Shown: positions 38,104-39,115 of the stretch, piece after piece | Layout: each line of letters begins with the position of its first letter | Position numbering within the stretch: position 1 is the first letter of the stretch | Source: Rhizorhapis sp. SPR117 | GTDB lineage: Bacteria; Pseudomonadota; Alphaproteobacteria; Sphingomonadales; Sphingomonadaceae | Length of the DNA stretch: 39,115 nucleotides | Reading direction: 5' to 3' | Assembly: GCF_021742065.1 (NCBI RefSeq) | Contig: NZ_JAKKIE010000039.1 | Span: 1 to 39,115, forward strand | Notes under the pieces: generated by a model | Told to the model about the DNA's origin: nothing | The model's database searches: none | Seen by the model: only the letters and a program-made list of their open reading frames with translations | Program-made: the position numbers and the translations under genes

Positions 38104-39075
38104 TCAGGCCGCGCGGCGCTCAAGGATCGCGTCCACGGGCTCGGCGCCAGCGTTGAAACGATCAAGCCAGCTCCGCAGCGGCTCGCGCTCTTCGACCGGC
38201 ACGAACGCGGCGGCATCCTGGAAGCGGATGAGATCGGCTGGCGCATTGGCGACGATATTGTCGATGTCGCTGGCTGGAAGCAGTCCTTCGATGCGAATGA
38301 ACTCCGTCATCGAGCCTGGATGAGCTTCGCGGCCGCGCATCCCTTTGGTGCCTTTCCGCCAGAGACCGTCGATAGTGCGCAGACGTGGCGCTGCGCGCGC
38401 CTCGAGCAGAACGATCAAGCGGAGGCACCAGGGCGGAAGTGTCCTGATCTCTGAAGGGCGAGCTGCGAGACAGCATATACAGGCGCTCTTGTGGGGAACC
38501 GGCAAGCCCTCCTCCGTAATGCGGCGGATGCAGTCTTCGCGGGTCCAACTCCATTCGCGAAGAGGATATCGATAATCGTAGCGATCATCGACATGGCCTT
38601 CACGATGGGCATAGCGTCGACTGTCTGCGGGTGAGGAATCATAGCCGATCAGTTTGAGCACCTTTGCGCCCGTGGCCCAGGTGCGCTGGGCCGGCTCCCA
38701 CTCCTCTACCCATTTGTTTTGAGGCTGAATTTTCCATTTCTGGCTGCAGGTGTGGTTCACGCCAAAGCTGATCGAGGGCAGCGTACCGTTGGTGAGGCAA
38801 TTCTCGATGATCGTGTAATATGGCGGCCAGTTCTTGAAGCGCTTTGGCTGATAGCGGACGATGTGATTGGGAATTCCGCGATCATTCATCCATTTTTGGA
38901 AGATCGGCAGAAAGGCGTAGGTCTCGGGCCTTTCTGCGCCAGGGTCGGCTGCAATCACGGCATCGAGGCGATATCGACGTGCCGCCCACTCGATGATCAT
39001 GGCAGTGCTGTCGACACCCATGCCCCAGGCCGCGACGATGTCAATCGGCGTCCAAACGGGACCCCCTATCGGCAC
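38104..39075 (-). CDS. PAPS-reductase-like PP-loop protein, 5' end cut by an IS
   Basis: This protein belongs to the phosphoadenosine phosphosulfate reductase/PP-loop ATPase group found on phages and plasmids. The PP-loop is WGMGVDST near the N-terminus, followed by LDAVIAADPGAERPETYAF. Cysteines at NHTCSQKW and SACICCLA could bind an iron-sulfur cluster, as in DndC-like relatives. Its actual reaction is unknown; nucleotide or DNA modification is one possibility. The first twelve residues (MPIGGPVWTPID) read from GTG lie in IS-end repeats, and the native start is missing. Similarity seems to begin at IVAAWGMG, so only a few residues may be lost, and translation now depends on a GTG inside the IS end. 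Confidence 0.75.
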   Translation of the reverse strand: MPIGGPVWTPIDIVAAWGMGVDSTAMIIEWAARRYRLDAVIAADPGAERPETYAFLPIFQKWMNDRGIPNHIVRYQPKRFKNWPPYYTIIENCLTNGTLPSISFGVNHTCSQKWKIQPQNKWVEEWEPAQRTWATGAKVLKLIGYDSSPADSRRYAHREGHVDDRYDYRYPLREWSWTREDCIRRITEEGLPVPHKSACICCLAARPSEIRTLPPWCLRLIVLLEARAAPRLRTIDGLWRKGTKGMRGREAHPGSMTEFIRIEGLLPASDIDNIVANAPADLIRFQDAAAFVPVEEREPLRSWLDRFNAGAEPVDAILERRAA

Positions 39076-39115
39076 GCAAAAGGGACCCCCTGTCAGGATG
39101 GCGGAACGTTGATGT
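39039..39115. mobile_element. IS21-like insertion sequence end (partial)
   Basis: Two tandem 24-base repeats lie at 39044-39067 and 39068-39091. They share ATCGGC, then AAA.GGGACCCCCT, with about four differences. Multiple short direct repeats just inside the tip are typical of IS21-family ends, and the sequence from 39039 begins with TG as IS21 tips do. The transposase genes would lie to the right, outside the window. The element interrupts the PP-loop gene. The family assignment is from memory of such ends, not a search. Confidence 0.55.

Larger units (their letters stand above)
19405..39115. mobile_element. Integrated conjugative element, left part
   Basis: The element starts at the 3' end of tRNA-Asn with two large serine recombinases and continues with a MobF relaxase, a TraD coupling protein, an oriT candidate and a leading-region-like set of small genes. 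The window ends before any mating-pair formation (trb/virB), replication or partition genes. I found no second copy of the tRNA 3' end, so the right boundary lies outside. Whether it is an ICE or an integrated plasmid cannot be decided here. The IS21-like end at the right edge is a later insertion into it. Confidence 0.75.

Noticed and set aside
19405..39115. Right attachment site of the conjugative element
   Set aside because: I looked for another copy of the tRNA 3' end (CTCGGGGAGCCA) to the right and saw none in the window.

Overview
The window looks like a chromosomal segment of an alphaproteobacterium of the order Sphingomonadales. The evidence is the GC-rich coding sequence, the set and style of the core genes (DUF1343, DOMON-like protein, tyrS, recG, sdhE, mfd, moaA, nadK), and short dispersed palindromes (for example TCCCGAGCGAAGTCGAGGGA) of a kind I associate with this order. 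This placement comes from gene content and style, not from a search.

Positions 1-19344 are core chromosome: a SAM methyltransferase, a soluble chemoreceptor, a CoxE-type VWA protein, a NamZ/DUF1343 muramidase, a DOMON-like protein, TyrRS, a PilZ protein, an MscS channel, RecG, SdhE, Mfd, a REC-like/GGDEF/EAL protein, MoaA and NAD kinase. Mfd carries an in-frame palindromic repeat. A tRNA-Asn(GTT) gene at 19345-19419 ends the core region and serves as an integration site.

From the tRNA to the right edge the DNA is a conjugative element, of which only part is visible. Two paralogous large serine recombinases sit against the tRNA, and the last codons of the first one lie inside the tRNA gene. 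A six-gene, translationally coupled minus-strand operon follows. In transcription order it encodes a ribbon-helix-helix protein, a TraD coupling ATPase, a MobF relaxase-helicase, a membrane-anchored Mrr-type nuclease, a lytic transglycosylase and a small unknown protein. A sigma70-like promoter and an inverted-repeat oriT candidate lie at 29558-29712. No mating-pair formation, replication or partition genes are in the window.

The other side of the oriT candidate (29.9-38 kb) looks like a conjugative leading region. Small genes, nearly all pointing back towards oriT, encode unknown proteins, a zinc-ribbon protein, two DUF2493 (YAcAr/SLOG) paralogues, a DUF4326 protein and a DUF736 protein whose C-terminal tip resembles that of SSB. 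Several of these genes are single units with their own intrinsic terminator. Four are preceded, about 40-75 nt before the start codon, by a copy of a 110-180 bp multi-stem palindromic element. Its outer stems differ in sequence between copies but stay complementary, and its G.T wobbles fall on the strand opposite to the genes. I propose that these elements fold on the transferred single strand, perhaps as single-strand promoters or priming sites (Frpo/ssi-like) for early gene expression in the recipient. This is the most interesting signal in the window and remains a hypothesis.

The right edge holds an IS21-like end (two tandem 24-bp repeats) that has cut the 5' end of a PAPS-reductase-like PP-loop gene.
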